A stretch of DNA of 64,000 nucleotides from Trichomonas vaginalis G3 (GCF_026262505.1 NC_067207.1:10880082-10944081), one strand, 5' to 3'; positions 7,374 to 17,576 are shown, counted from the stretch's first letter. Made by a program: numbers and translations. The notes: generated from the letters alone by a model not told the origin.

Positions 7374-7736
7374 CTAATGTCCGCCTAGTCTCTTACGTTT
7401 CCTTCTGAGTTCCATAGCATTCTTTAACTGGAGCTCATACATTCTATTTCTCCTCTGGTAGAAAACATATTCTGGGTCAACTCCTGTGTTCGCGTCATCT
7501 GCATAGAGTTGTTTATATCCCACTTCAGGGTTTGTATAAAACTCTTTCCATCTCATATTTGCATACCATGGTGGCAAACCTAACGCAGCGTCATTTGACA
7601 TGGCAGTTTGCATTTGTACATCTGTTGGCACTTGACCATAGTTTGCCATTGCAGTTTGTATTCTAACTTCATTTGGAATATTCTCTGGGTTTGGTTGTCC
7701 AGGTTGCTGTGCATTCGCTAAGTTCTGTGCGTCCAT
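7374..7736 (-). CDS. Maverick hypothetical protein, 120 aa
   Basis: Starts MDAQNLANAQQPGQPNPENI, carries a short internal repeat (IQTAMANYGQVPTDV then MQTAMSND) and an aromatic middle (LPPWYANMRWKEFYTNPEVG, YVFYQRRNRMYEL), and ends in a basic RKRKRLGGH. Almost identical to 40695-41057 in copy R, which argues for selection or very recent duplication. No family recognised; the basic tail is typical of packaged or DNA-binding virion proteins. The start is supported by the leader ATTTTTATCTAATATTAAATG. Confidence 0.65.
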   Translation of the reverse strand: MDAQNLANAQQPGQPNPENIPNEVRIQTAMANYGQVPTDVQMQTAMSNDAALGLPPWYANMRWKEFYTNPEVGYKQLYADDANTGVDPEYVFYQRRNRMYELQLKNAMELRRKRKRLGGH

Positions 7737-7759
7737 TTAATATTAGATAAAAATATCTC

Positions 7760-7891
7760 TTACGAGTACATATGCTGAACATTTGCAGGTATTGGTTCAT
7801 CTTCATATTCTCTATATCTTTCTGCCACGTCAAATAAGTAAATGACACAATGGAAAAAACCTAAAACAAGTAGTCCTATTTCAAACCACAT
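7760..7891 (-). CDS. Maverick single-pass membrane peptide, 43 aa
   Basis: Starts MWFEIGLLVLGFFHCVIYLF, one hydrophobic segment of about 18 residues, then an acidic tail (VAEKYREYEDEPMP) ending QHMYS. The ATG overlaps the last codons of the methyltransferase frame, as in copy R (40540-40671), so the two genes are translationally close. Conservation in both copies supports it despite its length. Function unknown; small membrane proteins of this kind occur in membrane-containing viruses. Confidence 0.55.
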   Translation of the reverse strand: MWFEIGLLVLGFFHCVIYLFDVAERYREYEDEPIPANVQHMYS

Positions 7892-7999
7892 TTACTTACC
7901 AATAAAATTTCTTTGTTATGACACTTTCTCCGGTTTATAGGACCTCTCTCATATTCTATCTCTCATATCTAAACTCATAGTCATGTATGTCCTCTAAAC
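7876..7999 (-). pseudogene. Remnant of Dam-like methyltransferase (last ~40 codons)
   Basis: The stretch matches the last 124 bp of the methyltransferase gene at 39737-40555, ending with the same TAG stop. Everything upstream is deleted, and the remnant joins the terminal repeat directly near 7999-8000. The junction shares GTT/GTTT between both parents, pointing to a short-homology deletion of about 1.1 kb (methyltransferase body plus leader repeats). Confidence 0.85.
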
Positions 8000-8070
8000 T
8001 TCACTTATACTAAACATCTTCGGGGCTAGAGGGCACGAAGTGCCTGGAAGCCCCATTACCTTTTTTTTTT
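8000..8070. repeat. Maverick terminal inverted repeat, copy L end
   Basis: Reverse-complement match to 39182-39270. It carries a hairpin with stem GGCAC/GTGCC and loop TTC, flanked by GGCT/AGCC, and ends in a T-run (A-run in the other copy). The boundary with host DNA lies at the T-run, about 8061-8070. The far end of this element is outside the window, so no target duplication can be checked. Confidence 0.85.
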
Positions 8071-8323
8071 ATTCGCATTATGTGATATGCATACAACAAT
8101 ATTTATATGGATATTAACACTTAGCACGATTAATCTTATAACGAGTTTTTCGACGATGCAAAATTTGCCATACAATTCATTTTCTCATACAAATAGTGCA
8201 TGACTTATGTCATGTATGATATTCATTGATAATCCACATTTATTGTGAACCTAAATAGAATAATTCTGAAGATAACCTTTTGAGATATTCAAATATAAAA
8301 TTTTTTCATAAAGTTTTTACACA

Positions 8324-8330
8324 TCATTTC
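8324..8330 (+). promoter_or_regulatory. Trichomonad initiator (Inr), TCATTTC
   Basis: TCATTTC lies 6 bp before the ATG at 8337 and matches the trichomonad initiator consensus TCAYTW, which places transcription start on its A. Confidence 0.65.
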
Positions 8331-8336
8331 TTGATA

Positions 8337-8471
8337 ATGAGTAACAAGAGACAAGCAGCACATGGTAAGCAGAACGCCCACCAGAACCAGAAGGGCAAGC
8401 AAGCCGCACAAGCAGCAGCACCAGCAGCCGCTGCCACAGAGCAGAAGCCAGAAGCTCCAAAGGCTAACTGA
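8337..8471 (+). CDS. Small Ala/Gln/Lys-rich host protein, 44 aa
   Basis: MSNKRQAAHGKQNAHQNQKG followed by an alanine run and EQKPEAPKAN. The start is fixed by the initiator TCATTTC just upstream; longer frames would begin inside the promoter. Codons are G/C-richer than the surroundings, as in highly expressed trichomonad genes, so this may be an abundant small protein. Composition suggests a disordered, possibly nucleic-acid-associated peptide. No family recognised. Confidence 0.6.
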   Translation: MSNKRQAAHGKQNAHQNQKGKQAAQAAAPAAAATEQKPEAPKAN

Positions 8472-9207
8472 GCTTCAAACATTTTAAACTGTGAGTAAAC
8501 AACTATTACTATTGTTTAATTATTTAATTTTTTATTTAATCATCAAATGCTTGACCAACGCTTATCATTTGATTTATACTATTGCAATCTGTTATCATTA
8601 ATAAGCATCATTATCACATAGAGATTATACACAAAGCACTTCATTACCCTATTTAAAAAAACATTTTAATTTATCTTTAATTTTCTATTTATAAGATATT
8701 TCACAAACTAAATTCATAGTAATAGAAAATAAAGCCAAGTGTTTTGTATAATTCAACAGTAATATGTGTGTAAGATTTCATTATAGAAATTCATTAGAAA
8801 AGACAGCAACACCTAGCATTTTCTTAGCACATTCGGATGTTTATATTGCAAAATGAGCTCAACAACCCTTCTTCAATGTCATTACATCGATTTAATCGTT
8901 CTGGAGCAAAAACTAATCAAAATTGCCTCAAGCCTTCTGCCATTCTAATCTATATTTAAATGATTATTATCTTGGATTATTGGAATGAGCGTTGAAGATC
9001 AGAGATATATTTGAATTATTTCAATTTCATATTCTCAAGTTTATTGTTAAATCCGATTGCCTGTCATCAAGATCTGTCTTCAATGTTCAAATATAAACCA
9101 TATCAGATGAGAAATTTTGTAATTGATGATTCGGAAAAGAATTTGAATACTTTACAATTGTAGAGTTCTTTGAGAACGGCATTCTTTCAAAAAAAATTTT
9201 TTTATAG
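8472..9207. other. Host intergenic region
   Basis: AT-rich DNA with no credible gene, RNA or repeat seen. Confidence 0.6.
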
Positions 9208-10053
9208 ATGCTACCTTTCATTACATATTTCAAGCTTAGTAATATATTTGCTGACGTAACAGTTGAAGAAGTTAAAGCAGAAATTCTTGCTCATGCAGCC
9301 GAGTTTAATTTCAATAGAAAAACTTTAGAGGATACAAATACAACAGAAGATACAACAATATCAAACATTACATTCCATAAATACTCTGTTTATGACTTCC
9401 CTCCTTCAAACAAAAATGATATTATCCATTATTACTTAGAACAAACTAATACTTACGCTTATTATTATGCTTCTGCAAACGGCTCCGCATGGACTCGCAC
9501 ATCCATTAATGGTACATACTCCTCAAATAAATACACTTCCTTTGAAGCAACAACCTTCTGAGTTTTCCCAGTTTATTCAACAAATTTTGTTACTATCCAC
9601 ACTGAGCCTAAAGACGTCGTAATTTATTGTGTTGTCGCTCTTGTGTTGGTCGTTATTTGTGGTATGTTTTCATGCTGTGTTGACTACAACAGAAAAATTC
9701 ATATTTTCAACTGTTGCAGAACAAGAGTTCACAAGCATAGACGTACGCACCACGCATTGAGGGCATCCCTTGATACAAATAATGATGATCATATTCAAGT
9801 AGACGCTGAATTAGCCAATATTCAGCCATCTCATTCAGATCAGCCATCAAATTACGGAGGATCTGTATCGACTTCCCCAGCCGTGCCAACTCAACCTTCT
9901 CCTTACGATTATGCACCACAATCTAATTCTGGTGGAGCAGCTCCTCAACAACAGCCTGCAGCACGTGACCCTTACGCTGACAACGCGGACAATTACGCCA
10001 ATCCTCCTGTTGTTGTACAAAATCCAACTAATAATAACGATGATTGGGATTGA
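9208..10053 (+). pseudogene. Single-pass surface protein split by an in-frame TGA
   Basis: One reading frame runs from the ATG at 9208 to the stop before 10054, interrupted only by TGA at 9559-9561. Before the stop: a short hydrophobic N-terminus (MLPFITYFKLSNIFA) and an Asn/Thr/Tyr-rich ectodomain with NTT, NIT and NGS glycosylation sites. After it: a juxtamembrane stretch, a transmembrane segment (VIYCVVALVLVVICGMFSCC) and a long Pro/Gln/Asn-rich cytoplasmic tail ending NNNDDWD. The domain order is that of trichomonad type I surface proteins. A premature stop or a sequencing error is more likely than recoding. The ectodomain is short, so the 5' part may also be lost. Confidence 0.6.
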
Positions 10054-10492
10054 ACTCTTTTTTTACCTTCTTTTTGTAAAATTTCGAATATATTGTTTAA
10101 TTTTATTTGATAAAAATTATGGAAATTAAAACGTAATTCACAAATCTTTTTATTCTTTTAGTAACTTTTCAAACTAAGATCATACCATTCATATTTGGAG
10201 CCTGCTGATTCTGTTTATCTTATTTATTTTGAAATCTGTCGTTTAGATCTTCGTGGGATCTTTTTTTTGCGTGTAAACATTTCAATTCTCACAATTTTTG
10301 AAAGCCAGACGTGATGAATAAGAAATGGAGTTTTCAATAAAAAGAATGCCGACTGCACTCTAAATATCGCTTTCTATCTTGTTCTTCTTAGAATAATACT
10401 CTATTTTTATATGAATTTCCCATAGATTCATATAAAAGATAAGAAATGCTAAAAAAGGGAGAAAAAAAAAGTTGGTTTTTTATTTTTTAATC
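10054..10492. other. Host intergenic region upstream of BTB gene
   Basis: AT-rich; a short inverted pair around 10415-10430 (TATATGAATTTCCC and ATAGATTCATATA) is the only structure seen. It must contain the BTB gene promoter, but no clear initiator is visible. Confidence 0.5.
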
Positions 10493-11809
10493 ATGGTACA
10501 AATAACGAAATTGTGCAATGAATTAAAGCGTGCGCATGTTATTGCGGAACCAGGTGCGTTTCGCATCAATATTAATGATCGAATCATCAACACAAAGAAG
10601 TCTTCAGCGATTTGTTTTTCAGATTTAATCAAACAAAAGTATTTTATTGATAGATCAACCACATCATTAAAAACAAATCTAAATATCATATGTAAAGATT
10701 CAATTGATATACTTTCAAACTTTATAGAAACAGGAAAACTTGAATTTGAAGCAGATGAGCCTCATTATCATGACATATTTGAAATTGGCAAATATTTTGG
10801 AAATCAGATACTCATAAAAATATATGTCAAATATGTTAAATCAGACAAATCTCTTTCAATTGAAAACGTTTTTAAGAAATACGAAGTTTCTGCTTACGAA
10901 AATGATTCTACGACAATGAATGAATGCATCGAGTACATCTCGTCACATTTCTACAGTTTCAATGACGATGATATCATTACAAATTTTGTAAAAAATGGAT
11001 TTGAATTTTGTGAAAAAATTTTGAAGTCAAAAGAACTGAAAATAGAAAATGAAGACAAACTATGTTTCTTACTTTTGGAGACTTGCAGAAGAGACAGTAC
11101 ATTATTTGATTTATTTGGCTATGTTAATTTACAATTTTGTTCTTCACAAGTTTATGACGAGATTTATAACTTTTCAGTTGAAAACTCTTATGAATCAAGT
11201 CTTTTAACTATTTATAATGAAACATTGAAGAATTACCATTCAAAATTAAGAAATAAATTTGAAATCTCAAATCAAACTATTGCATCTTTCGAAAAACATT
11301 TGATTCAAAATCAATTTCAAATATCAAATCATAGTTTTAGTGTTGGTATACCAAAATTTGTAGAAAAAGTTTCAAAAGAAATTCATATGGAAATGTCAAC
11401 TTCAAGCATTGCTGATACTAGTTCTGATAAATCCACAATTAATTCTTATTCAAATAATGATCAATTCTTTACAAAAACTGAACCTAATTCATGGCTGAAG
11501 GCTGAATTAAAAGGGTATAAATTAAAACCAAAATCATATATTCTACAATCAAGATGTCTTGGTTCTTCTAATTTATTGAGAAGTTGGAAACTAGAAGGTA
11601 TCAAAGAAGATGGAACATCTATTGAATTAGATAATCATTCCTATGAATTTAAACAAAGCGAAATCAAGGAATTTCCACTTCAAACTAATGATTATTTTGT
11701 TGCTTTCAAAATAACACAAACAGGAAAGAATTCTTCCAATGATCCGGATAATTGTTACTTTTTCAATATTAATGTTTTTGACTTCAACGGTGAATTAATA
11801 AAAATTTAA
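10493..11809 (+). CDS. BTB/POZ domain protein with C-terminal F5/8-type domain
   Basis: 438 aa from the ATG at 10493; upstream in-frame codons contain no ATG. Residues about 20-120 form a BTB/POZ domain (AFRININDRIINTKKSSA, then IICKDSIDILSNFIETGKLE), followed by a BACK-like helical part. Residues about 335-438 (SWLKAELKGYKLKPKSYIL, SWKLEGIKEDG, FAFKITQTG-like strands) resemble the discoidin/F5/8 type C fold that follows BTB in BTBD9-type proteins. Trichomonads have a large family with this layout. Likely role: substrate adaptor for a cullin-3 ubiquitin ligase, or protein scaffolding, in the cytosol. Frame intact. Confidence 0.75.
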   Translation: MVQITKLCNELKRAHVIAEPGAFRININDRIINTKKSSAICFSDLIKQKYFIDRSTTSLKTNLNIICKDSIDILSNFIETGKLEFEADEPHYHDIFEIGKYFGNQILIKIYVKYVKSDKSLSIENVFKKYEVSAYENDSTTMNECIEYISSHFYSFNDDDIITNFVKNGFEFCEKILKSKELKIENEDKLCFLLLETCRRDSTLFDLFGYVNLQFCSSQVYDEIYNFSVENSYESSLLTIYNETLKNYHSKLRNKFEISNQTIASFEKHLIQNQFQISNHSFSVGIPKFVEKVSKEIHMEMSTSSIADTSSDKSTINSYSNNDQFFTKTEPNSWLKAELKGYKLKPKSYILQSRCLGSSNLLRSWKLEGIKEDGTSIELDNHSYEFKQSEIKEFPLQTNDYFVAFKITQTGKNSSNDPDNCYFFNINVFDFNGELIKI

Positions 11810-12485
11810 CCATGTATCCATGCAACCAATATAATCAATTCTTAAACATCCTAATCACCATTATAAAATAGTTTCTTTAATCTGGTTTCATCGGCAAATA
11901 TATACATAGTAAATGATTATGGAATTATATCAAAAACATGAATATTAGAAGATTCATCAAACAATTAAACTCAGAATATGTTGCATACATAGCAAATACA
12001 TATGTCCGAAAAAGATGATATAGTCATATAATATTTAGGTTTCTCTAATGTCAGTAGTGTTATTTTATCCATTTTTATATATAAAATAATAGCTTATATG
12101 AAATTTATTTTGATTTTTACTCTCATTTTAAAACTTAAGTTTGTGGGTTCTAAAATTCCTTTTTCACAATGAAAATATATTAGATATACAGACTAGTCTA
12201 TGTGTGTACATATTACTATAAACAATTTCCTATTAAAATCTTTCGACGGCAAGAGAGAGATTCACAAAGCCTCCTAAAACTTGTGGGAATATTAAAAATA
12301 TGAGGCAATGCACTTGGACCCTTAAACACCTCCAACTTTGTGGAGTTGTATTTTCTCGGCAAACACATTCTTAATGTCTTTCTATTTTTAGATTAAATAT
12401 ATAAGATTTCTCTTAATTTGATAGTCAAAAATGAAATTTAAAAATAAATTAAAAATTGAAATAAAAATCCTCTTATTTTAATGAT
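11810..12485. other. Host intergenic region
   Basis: AT-rich region between convergent genes. A short hairpin CTCCAACTTTGTGGAG lies near 12329-12344 and nearby text (12265-12310) contains related pieces. Nothing gene-like is seen. Confidence 0.5.
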
Positions 12486-13508
12486 TTATTTCTTCTCAAA
12501 AGCAATAAGCTCCTTAACGAATGAAATTACGTTAATCTTCTTCTTCAATTCTTCGATATCTTTTTCAGATCCTTCATTTGCAGCGACATTTGCCTTGAGA
12601 TCAGCGAGTTGTGTGTCAAGCCAAGCGTCTCCGTTGTCTTGAAGTCCCTGCATTACGTAAATGTAGTGTTCTAAGCCTCTTCTAGCGTGCATTTCCTGGA
12701 TAAAGAGTGGATTACGACCTTCATCGAAGTAATCCTCTGCAAGTTGGTTGCCTTCGTCGTTGAGACCTAATTCGCCTTCGATATCATTAATTTGAACGCG
12801 AGTACCGCATTTTTCGTTAAGGAATTCAACGTAGTTTGGAATCTTTCTCTTGCCGTAGTATTCGGATGGTTTCTTTTCACCACGAACGAATAATCTGATA
12901 TCTGGGAAAACAAGGGTTTCGTATTCATGGACGAAGTCACGGTAACGATCAACATCGATTGTAGCAATAGCAATTTGTGGTTCCTTGTAGAATAACCTTG
13001 CCAAACGGTTTAATCTTGGTTTGTTACGTATGCAAGCCTGGCACCATGGTGTTTCGAATGAAGTTAAGACGCAAGCATGATCCTCGAGCATCTGCTTGAA
13101 TGTCTTGCTATTTGGCTGCTTAACTATTAATTTTGGTTCAATTGGTGTTTCTTCAGAGATATTAGCGCCCCATTTGATGAGAGATTCGTAGGAGAAGCCA
13201 CCATTGTACTCTTCCATTGTTTCTCCGCAGAACATTCTGACTGTTGGAAGATTATAAACGTTATGCTTAACACAAAGATGGCGATACTTGCCGCAATCCA
13301 AACCAGCAATTGAGATCTTGCTGCTACCATTAAATGCCTTTGCGACAAGGTTGTAGTCGCGGAAACTTCTTGTTGATGGTTCCTGGTGCATTGAATAATA
13401 ACGAACCATTACGCACTTGTTCATTTTTGTCTTTTGGTCAAACTCTTCTGGTTCTATAGGAATGAAGTTCCTAATACTTGCAGCAAGCGAAGTAAAAGCA
13501 AAAATCAT
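12486..13508 (-). CDS. Protein disulfide isomerase with one inactive thioredoxin domain
   Basis: 340 aa with a short hydrophobic N-terminus (MIFAFTSLAASI), probably an ER signal. The first thioredoxin fold (about residues 20-105) lacks CxxC; its active-site position reads YYSMHQEPS. The second (about 125-230) has FETPWCQACIRNKP with the redox pair CQAC and a downstream YETLVFPDIRLF cis-proline loop. The last about 100 residues are helical (EDYFDEGRNPLF, HARRGLEHYIYV), like the ERp29-type D domain found in two-domain PDIs. Should form or reshuffle disulfides in the ER. No KDEL-type tail: the end is AFEKK. Initiator TCACTTT lies 15 bp upstream. Confidence 0.8.
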   Translation of the reverse strand: MIFAFTSLAASIRNFIPIEPEEFDQKTKMNKCVMVRYYSMHQEPSTRSFRDYNLVAKAFNGSSKISIAGLDCGKYRHLCVKHNVYNLPTVRMFCGETMEEYNGGFSYESLIKWGANISEETPIEPKLIVKQPNSKTFKQMLEDHACVLTSFETPWCQACIRNKPRLNRLARLFYKEPQIAIATIDVDRYRDFVHEYETLVFPDIRLFVRGEKKPSEYYGKRKIPNYVEFLNEKCGTRVQINDIEGELGLNDEGNQLAEDYFDEGRNPLFIQEMHARRGLEHYIYVMQGLQDNGDAWLDTQLADLKANVAANEGSEKDIEELKKKINVISFVKELIAFEKK

Positions 13509-13523
13509 TTTTTATTTAGATAA

Positions 13524-13530
13524 AAAGTGA
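13524..13530 (-). promoter_or_regulatory. Trichomonad initiator, TCACTTT, of the PDI gene
   Basis: On the minus strand TCACTTT lies 15 bp before the PDI start codon and fits TCAYTW, supporting that start and the host nature of the gene. Confidence 0.6.
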
Positions 13531-13896
13531 CAAAAATCAAATGGGAAATGATTTCTGATTTCTAGTAGCTGAGATTCCTAGAATAGCAGTAACACAAAGC
13601 CCTCTATTGAAATTAATGTTATTTTCTACTATTGGATAAACTTTCAAATAAAAATATTTGGAATATTTCAAAGTTGAATGGAAATAGAACTAAAAATCAT
13701 CAAACCTTGTATTACTTGTGTTAGATGAATGGATAAATCCGCATGAAAAGTTATATTAAATATTTTCATATTGAAATTTTCAAAGAAAAGAAATAAATCT
13801 AAAACACAAAGTTTTATAACGCTATATACAAAACAAATAACATATAAATAATATATAAAATACATGGTAAATAAACAAAACAAAAAAAATTAAAAA
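13531..13896. other. Host intergenic region
   Basis: AT-rich spacer downstream of the surface protein and upstream of the PDI gene; nothing else seen. Confidence 0.5.
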
Positions 13897-16503
13897 TTAC
13901 CAATTATTTGCATCCCAGTAATTGGTAGATGGATTTTGTTTCTCAGCTTTCTGTTTCTGCTTCCTTGCTGGAGGATGTTCTCGGTCAGAAAAGTCAGAAT
14001 CTGAAGATGAATAGTAAGCTGACTTATGGGCCTTTCTTTTGAGTTTCTTATTGAATACATTCTCATTTCTTGCGTTTCTCTTCGAGTCATTGTATTCTTT
14101 GAGTGAAGGGGAAGAAGATGAGTCATAATTCTTCTTTTTCTTAAGGATATAAAGCATTGTAGAAGCAATAATTACGATTATGATGACTAATAGTATTGCT
14201 GCAGCTATGATTGTTATCAAAATTAGCTTCCTCTGCTTATTCAATTCTATTTCGTCAGAATTCGTTGGAGTTGGTGGTGCATCTGGCTTATCGTTAGTAT
14301 CTCGTTGAACATTGATAAGATTGATGGAGTCAGGAGCGACAATATTGATGTTTTCGCCCCTGGTTTCATATTTAAGGTTAATTTTGGTATTTTTGTCACT
14401 TTTTGGAACAACCACTTTCAATTTACTTTGGTCCTCCAAAATAAATAGCACCGGAACTTCAGAGATGCCTTTAGAATCGATGTAAACCTCTAATGGACTA
14501 TCTTTGTTCGAGTTAATTATCGAAAAATTATTCTTCGAAGAAACGGAAGCCGGAATCGATGCAGAAACTCCAATTTTTGAGAGAGCCTTAACTTCCTTGG
14601 CCGAAACATTGATTCCAAGAAGGTCTCCGTCTTTTGAGTCGATCGAAATCGAAGAATCAGAGATAAATGACGGCGAAATGTACGATAGAGATGATACATC
14701 AACTATTGCGCCCATGGATGACAACTTTAGACCTGAATTTTCTGATGTCACATTTAATTTTGTGGCATTTCTTTTATCTAGAGAGGCAATTGTGCATGGT
14801 GTGTTACCTACTGTCGACATGTAACCATTTGGATAAGCAAGAAACACTGATTCCCTTGAATTTGATTTCAATTTTTTAATTTTTGATTGTAAAGACATGA
14901 AATTGGAATGATTCGCCAAAGCAATGACCAATTTGCGGTTTTCTGTTGACAAATTATATACTTTCAAGCCAATTATATTTTGGATTTGATCATCTTGAAA
15001 ACTAACCGTCGAAACACCGAAAAATGAAGAGTATTTGGTTTTGATAAGTACTTCTTTGCTATTATCAACATATTTCTGTGTATTTTGAGGGCAAATAATT
15101 CTAGAACTGTTTCCAGAGAGAGAATTAACATTTTGTATGGAGAATTCATCGGAAACAATGTTGTTGAACACTAAACTGAAGGTCTGTGAGTCTCCTGAAG
15201 CATCTTCTACCTTACAATTTTCAAATTCCATTTCTCCGTATTTCAAATTGCTGTTTAGCAACAAATAGCTGTTCTTCGCTGTAATGGAAATATCATCAGC
15301 ATTAACAGATATGTTTAAATAAGTTGAAAAAGGATCATTTTCATCTCCGAAAACATTTATATGGAAATTGCTCTGAATTTTTGAACGAGATATCACGGTT
15401 ACATTGATTTTGGCCAAAAAGTGGATTGTCAGTTCATTTTGGTCTAATCTGAGATTACCATCCATTTCGAAGTTTTTCTCGGTAAAAACCAAGATCATTG
15501 TACTTGGAGGACAACGTTGTTGCTGATCCGATACGATACAAATGGATTCTTTCGATGATTCTGGATTTGGTTTCGCATTATTTGTAGTTTGGTCTGAAAA
15601 TTGGTAGTTAGGAGTTGGTGGTGGTAAAGGAGGTGAATTTGGAGCATCCTGTAATTGTGAAGTCAAGATTTCCTGATTTTCGGAAATATTTTGGAGATTT
15701 TCATCAGTTAAAGATGAATTATCTGTATGTGAACCATTTGCCGATGGTTCGATTGATGATGGCTCACTTCCTGAGTCATTATCTTGAGAATTCTGTATTT
15801 CTTGAATTAAACGAATTTCTGTTGGATTTGAAGGCATTTCTTCTTGAAGAATCTGTTTGTAATTTATTTGAGCATCTTCTAATGATGGTTGTAGTTGTTT
15901 TGAGGAAAATTTATTTGTCAAACCAGATTTTTGATCGTTTTCTGTTCGTTCATGGTTTTGACCATCATCTTTGCTGAGTATTGTATTTAGAGGATCAGAA
16001 GTTCGAGATAATTGATTAATGTCTTGATTTGAAATTTTTCCATTTTCGCTAGAAATCTGATCCAATATGTTATTATTTCGTTGTATCTGTGATGAGGTGT
16101 ATACGCTGGACTGCAGTAAATTCTGGAATTCGAAATTTGATAATTTACTATATTTTAATTTCGAAAGATAATTACTAATAACCCTTGGACAATTGTATGT
16201 ATTTAATAGCTTGTCTGTTATCTGTTGAAAGATCTGAAATTTAGGAAGGATGTTTTGGAAAATCATTCGATATTTGATTAAATTAGCTCTATCTGTATTT
16301 TCAATTGATATATTTCGGTTATGCGCATGAAAACGATCAGTGTAATAGGACTTACCCCGATCAACTTGAGGTATATACGAGCTTAATGATGAATAATCAT
16401 CAGAAAAAGCCATTTTCACTGGAATATCAATTTCTAATGGATCCTTTTGGATGTTATTTAGTTTGGTCCTCTGTACTAAAAGAAGGCCAAGGACAAAAAA
16501 CAT
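13897..16503 (-). CDS. Large Ser/Asn-rich type I surface membrane protein, 868 aa
   Basis: MFFVLGLLLV at the N-terminus serves as a short signal peptide. The long ectodomain is Ser/Asn/Gln-rich, with a Pro-rich stretch near residues 295-305 (PPLPPPTP) and then many short beta-strand-like segments of VxIxxxSxIxSN type, suggestive of a right-handed beta-helix. One transmembrane helix lies about residue 765-795 (KLILITIIAAAILLVIIIVI), and the basic/Ser-rich tail ends NPSTNYWDANNW. The architecture is that of trichomonad adhesin-like families; the exact family was not recognised. A transposable element sits 26 bp upstream of the start (16533), so the native promoter is displaced. Confidence 0.7.
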   Translation of the reverse strand: MFFVLGLLLVQRTKLNNIQKDPLEIDIPVKMAFSDDYSSLSSYIPQVDRGKSYYTDRFHAHNRNISIENTDRANLIKYRMIFQNILPKFQIFQQITDKLLNTYNCPRVISNYLSKLKYSKLSNFEFQNLLQSSVYTSSQIQRNNNILDQISSENGKISNQDINQLSRTSDPLNTILSKDDGQNHERTENDQKSGLTNKFSSKQLQPSLEDAQINYKQILQEEMPSNPTEIRLIQEIQNSQDNDSGSEPSSIEPSANGSHTDNSSLTDENLQNISENQEILTSQLQDAPNSPPLPPPTPNYQFSDQTTNNAKPNPESSKESICIVSDQQQRCPPSTMILVFTEKNFEMDGNLRLDQNELTIHFLAKINVTVISRSKIQSNFHINVFGDENDPFSTYLNISVNADDISITAKNSYLLLNSNLKYGEMEFENCKVEDASGDSQTFSLVFNNIVSDEFSIQNVNSLSGNSSRIICPQNTQKYVDNSKEVLIKTKYSSFFGVSTVSFQDDQIQNIIGLKVYNLSTENRKLVIALANHSNFMSLQSKIKKLKSNSRESVFLAYPNGYMSTVGNTPCTIASLDKRNATKLNVTSENSGLKLSSMGAIVDVSSLSYISPSFISDSSISIDSKDGDLLGINVSAKEVKALSKIGVSASIPASVSSKNNFSIINSNKDSPLEVYIDSKGISEVPVLFILEDQSKLKVVVPKSDKNTKINLKYETRGENINIVAPDSINLINVQRDTNDKPDAPPTPTNSDEIELNKQRKLILITIIAAAILLVIIIVIIASTMLYILKKKKNYDSSSSPSLKEYNDSKRNARNENVFNKKLKRKAHKSAYYSSSDSDFSDREHPPARKQKQKAEKQNPSTNYWDANNW

Positions 16504-16532
16504 CCAAAGTCCTTGAATTAAATTTTATTTAA

Positions 16533-17572
16533 GGGTGCACCCGTATGTACGTTTATTTGAGAGGAGGAGGATTACCCTCTCAATTTTGAGGGATTCGTTA
16601 GTTTATTTTCTCGATGAATATGCAATAAAATTTGATTTTTACCTTATCAATATACTTCATATAATATACACATGTTCATGTAAAAACTTTTTCCCAAAAT
16701 CCTCAGGAATTAAGCGATTTTTGAATTTTAAGAATTTTTTTCGAATTTTTTCGAAAAAAAAATATTTTCAGAACAGCCTTAACGGCTAAGATTTAGGAAC
16801 AATGTTAAGTATCAAAAAGAAAGGAGGTCTGATATAGACAAAATATATCGTTGAAGGTTGAAAAAATCTCTAATATTTGAGCCCAAAATTTCAAATTTTA
16901 ATTTTTTGAAAAAAGAGGCCACCCGTATGTACGTTTATTTGAGAGGAGGAGGATTATATTTTTGAAAGGGTGAAACATTATGAATATGTTAATTATATAA
17001 TAATATGTATTATTATAAAAAAGAAAAATAAAGCACGTTAAAATTTTTCTTTCTTGATTTTTTACAAAATCTACTTAGAATTATGCAAAATATGACTAAA
17101 TAATTATAAATTTCAAGTTAAATTTTAATTTTGATAAATAATTTAAATTTCAAAATATCAAGTTCAGTTCGACTATGTATGTAGTAATTCCTCAATAAAG
17201 TGCCAAAACCCTATTAAAATATATGAACATTTTCAACATTTTAATGTTTTTATTTAAAAATTTGATGGAATATGAGCTTCAAACAATTATTATGTAAATA
17301 AAAATAATTAAATATATGTATTTATTCGTATTACAACCGTAGTAAGTCGATTCTTCCTTTCTTCTACTGAGTTTTGAATTTGATTTCGAATTGTAAAGAG
17401 ATTCAAAGGGAAAATACTAGCGGATAAAAACTACCTCCATAAAAGGGTCATAATGGAGTCAAGTTGTATTTTTTGATATTTTTTGCTTTTCGAGCCTAAA
17501 TAGGTAGCCAAGATAATGCCTAAAAATAAGGTTCTAAATTCTGAAGTTTACATGATCCTCTCGTGTGCACCC
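16533..17572. mobile_element. 1.04-kb non-coding element, TTAA-flanked, GGGTGCAC termini
   Basis: The ends are GGGTGCAC (16533) and GTGCACCC (17565-17572), each bounded by TTAA (16529-16532 and 17573-17576). A TTAA duplication with short inverted ends is the signature of Kolobok- or piggyBac-type transposition. The interior has no long frame, so it depends on a transposase elsewhere. A 35-bp direct repeat (CCCGTATGTACGTTTATTTG then GAGAGGAGGAGGATTA) occurs at about 16541 and 16921. Confidence 0.75.
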
Positions 17573-17576
17573 TTAA

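Noticed and set aside
8061-8070. Target-site duplication of the Maverick
   Set aside because: Only one end of each element lies in the window and both are next to A/T runs, so no duplication can be verified.
9559-9561. TGA as a selenocysteine codon
   Set aside because: The surrounding protein is not a redox enzyme and no SECIS-like structure was noticed downstream.
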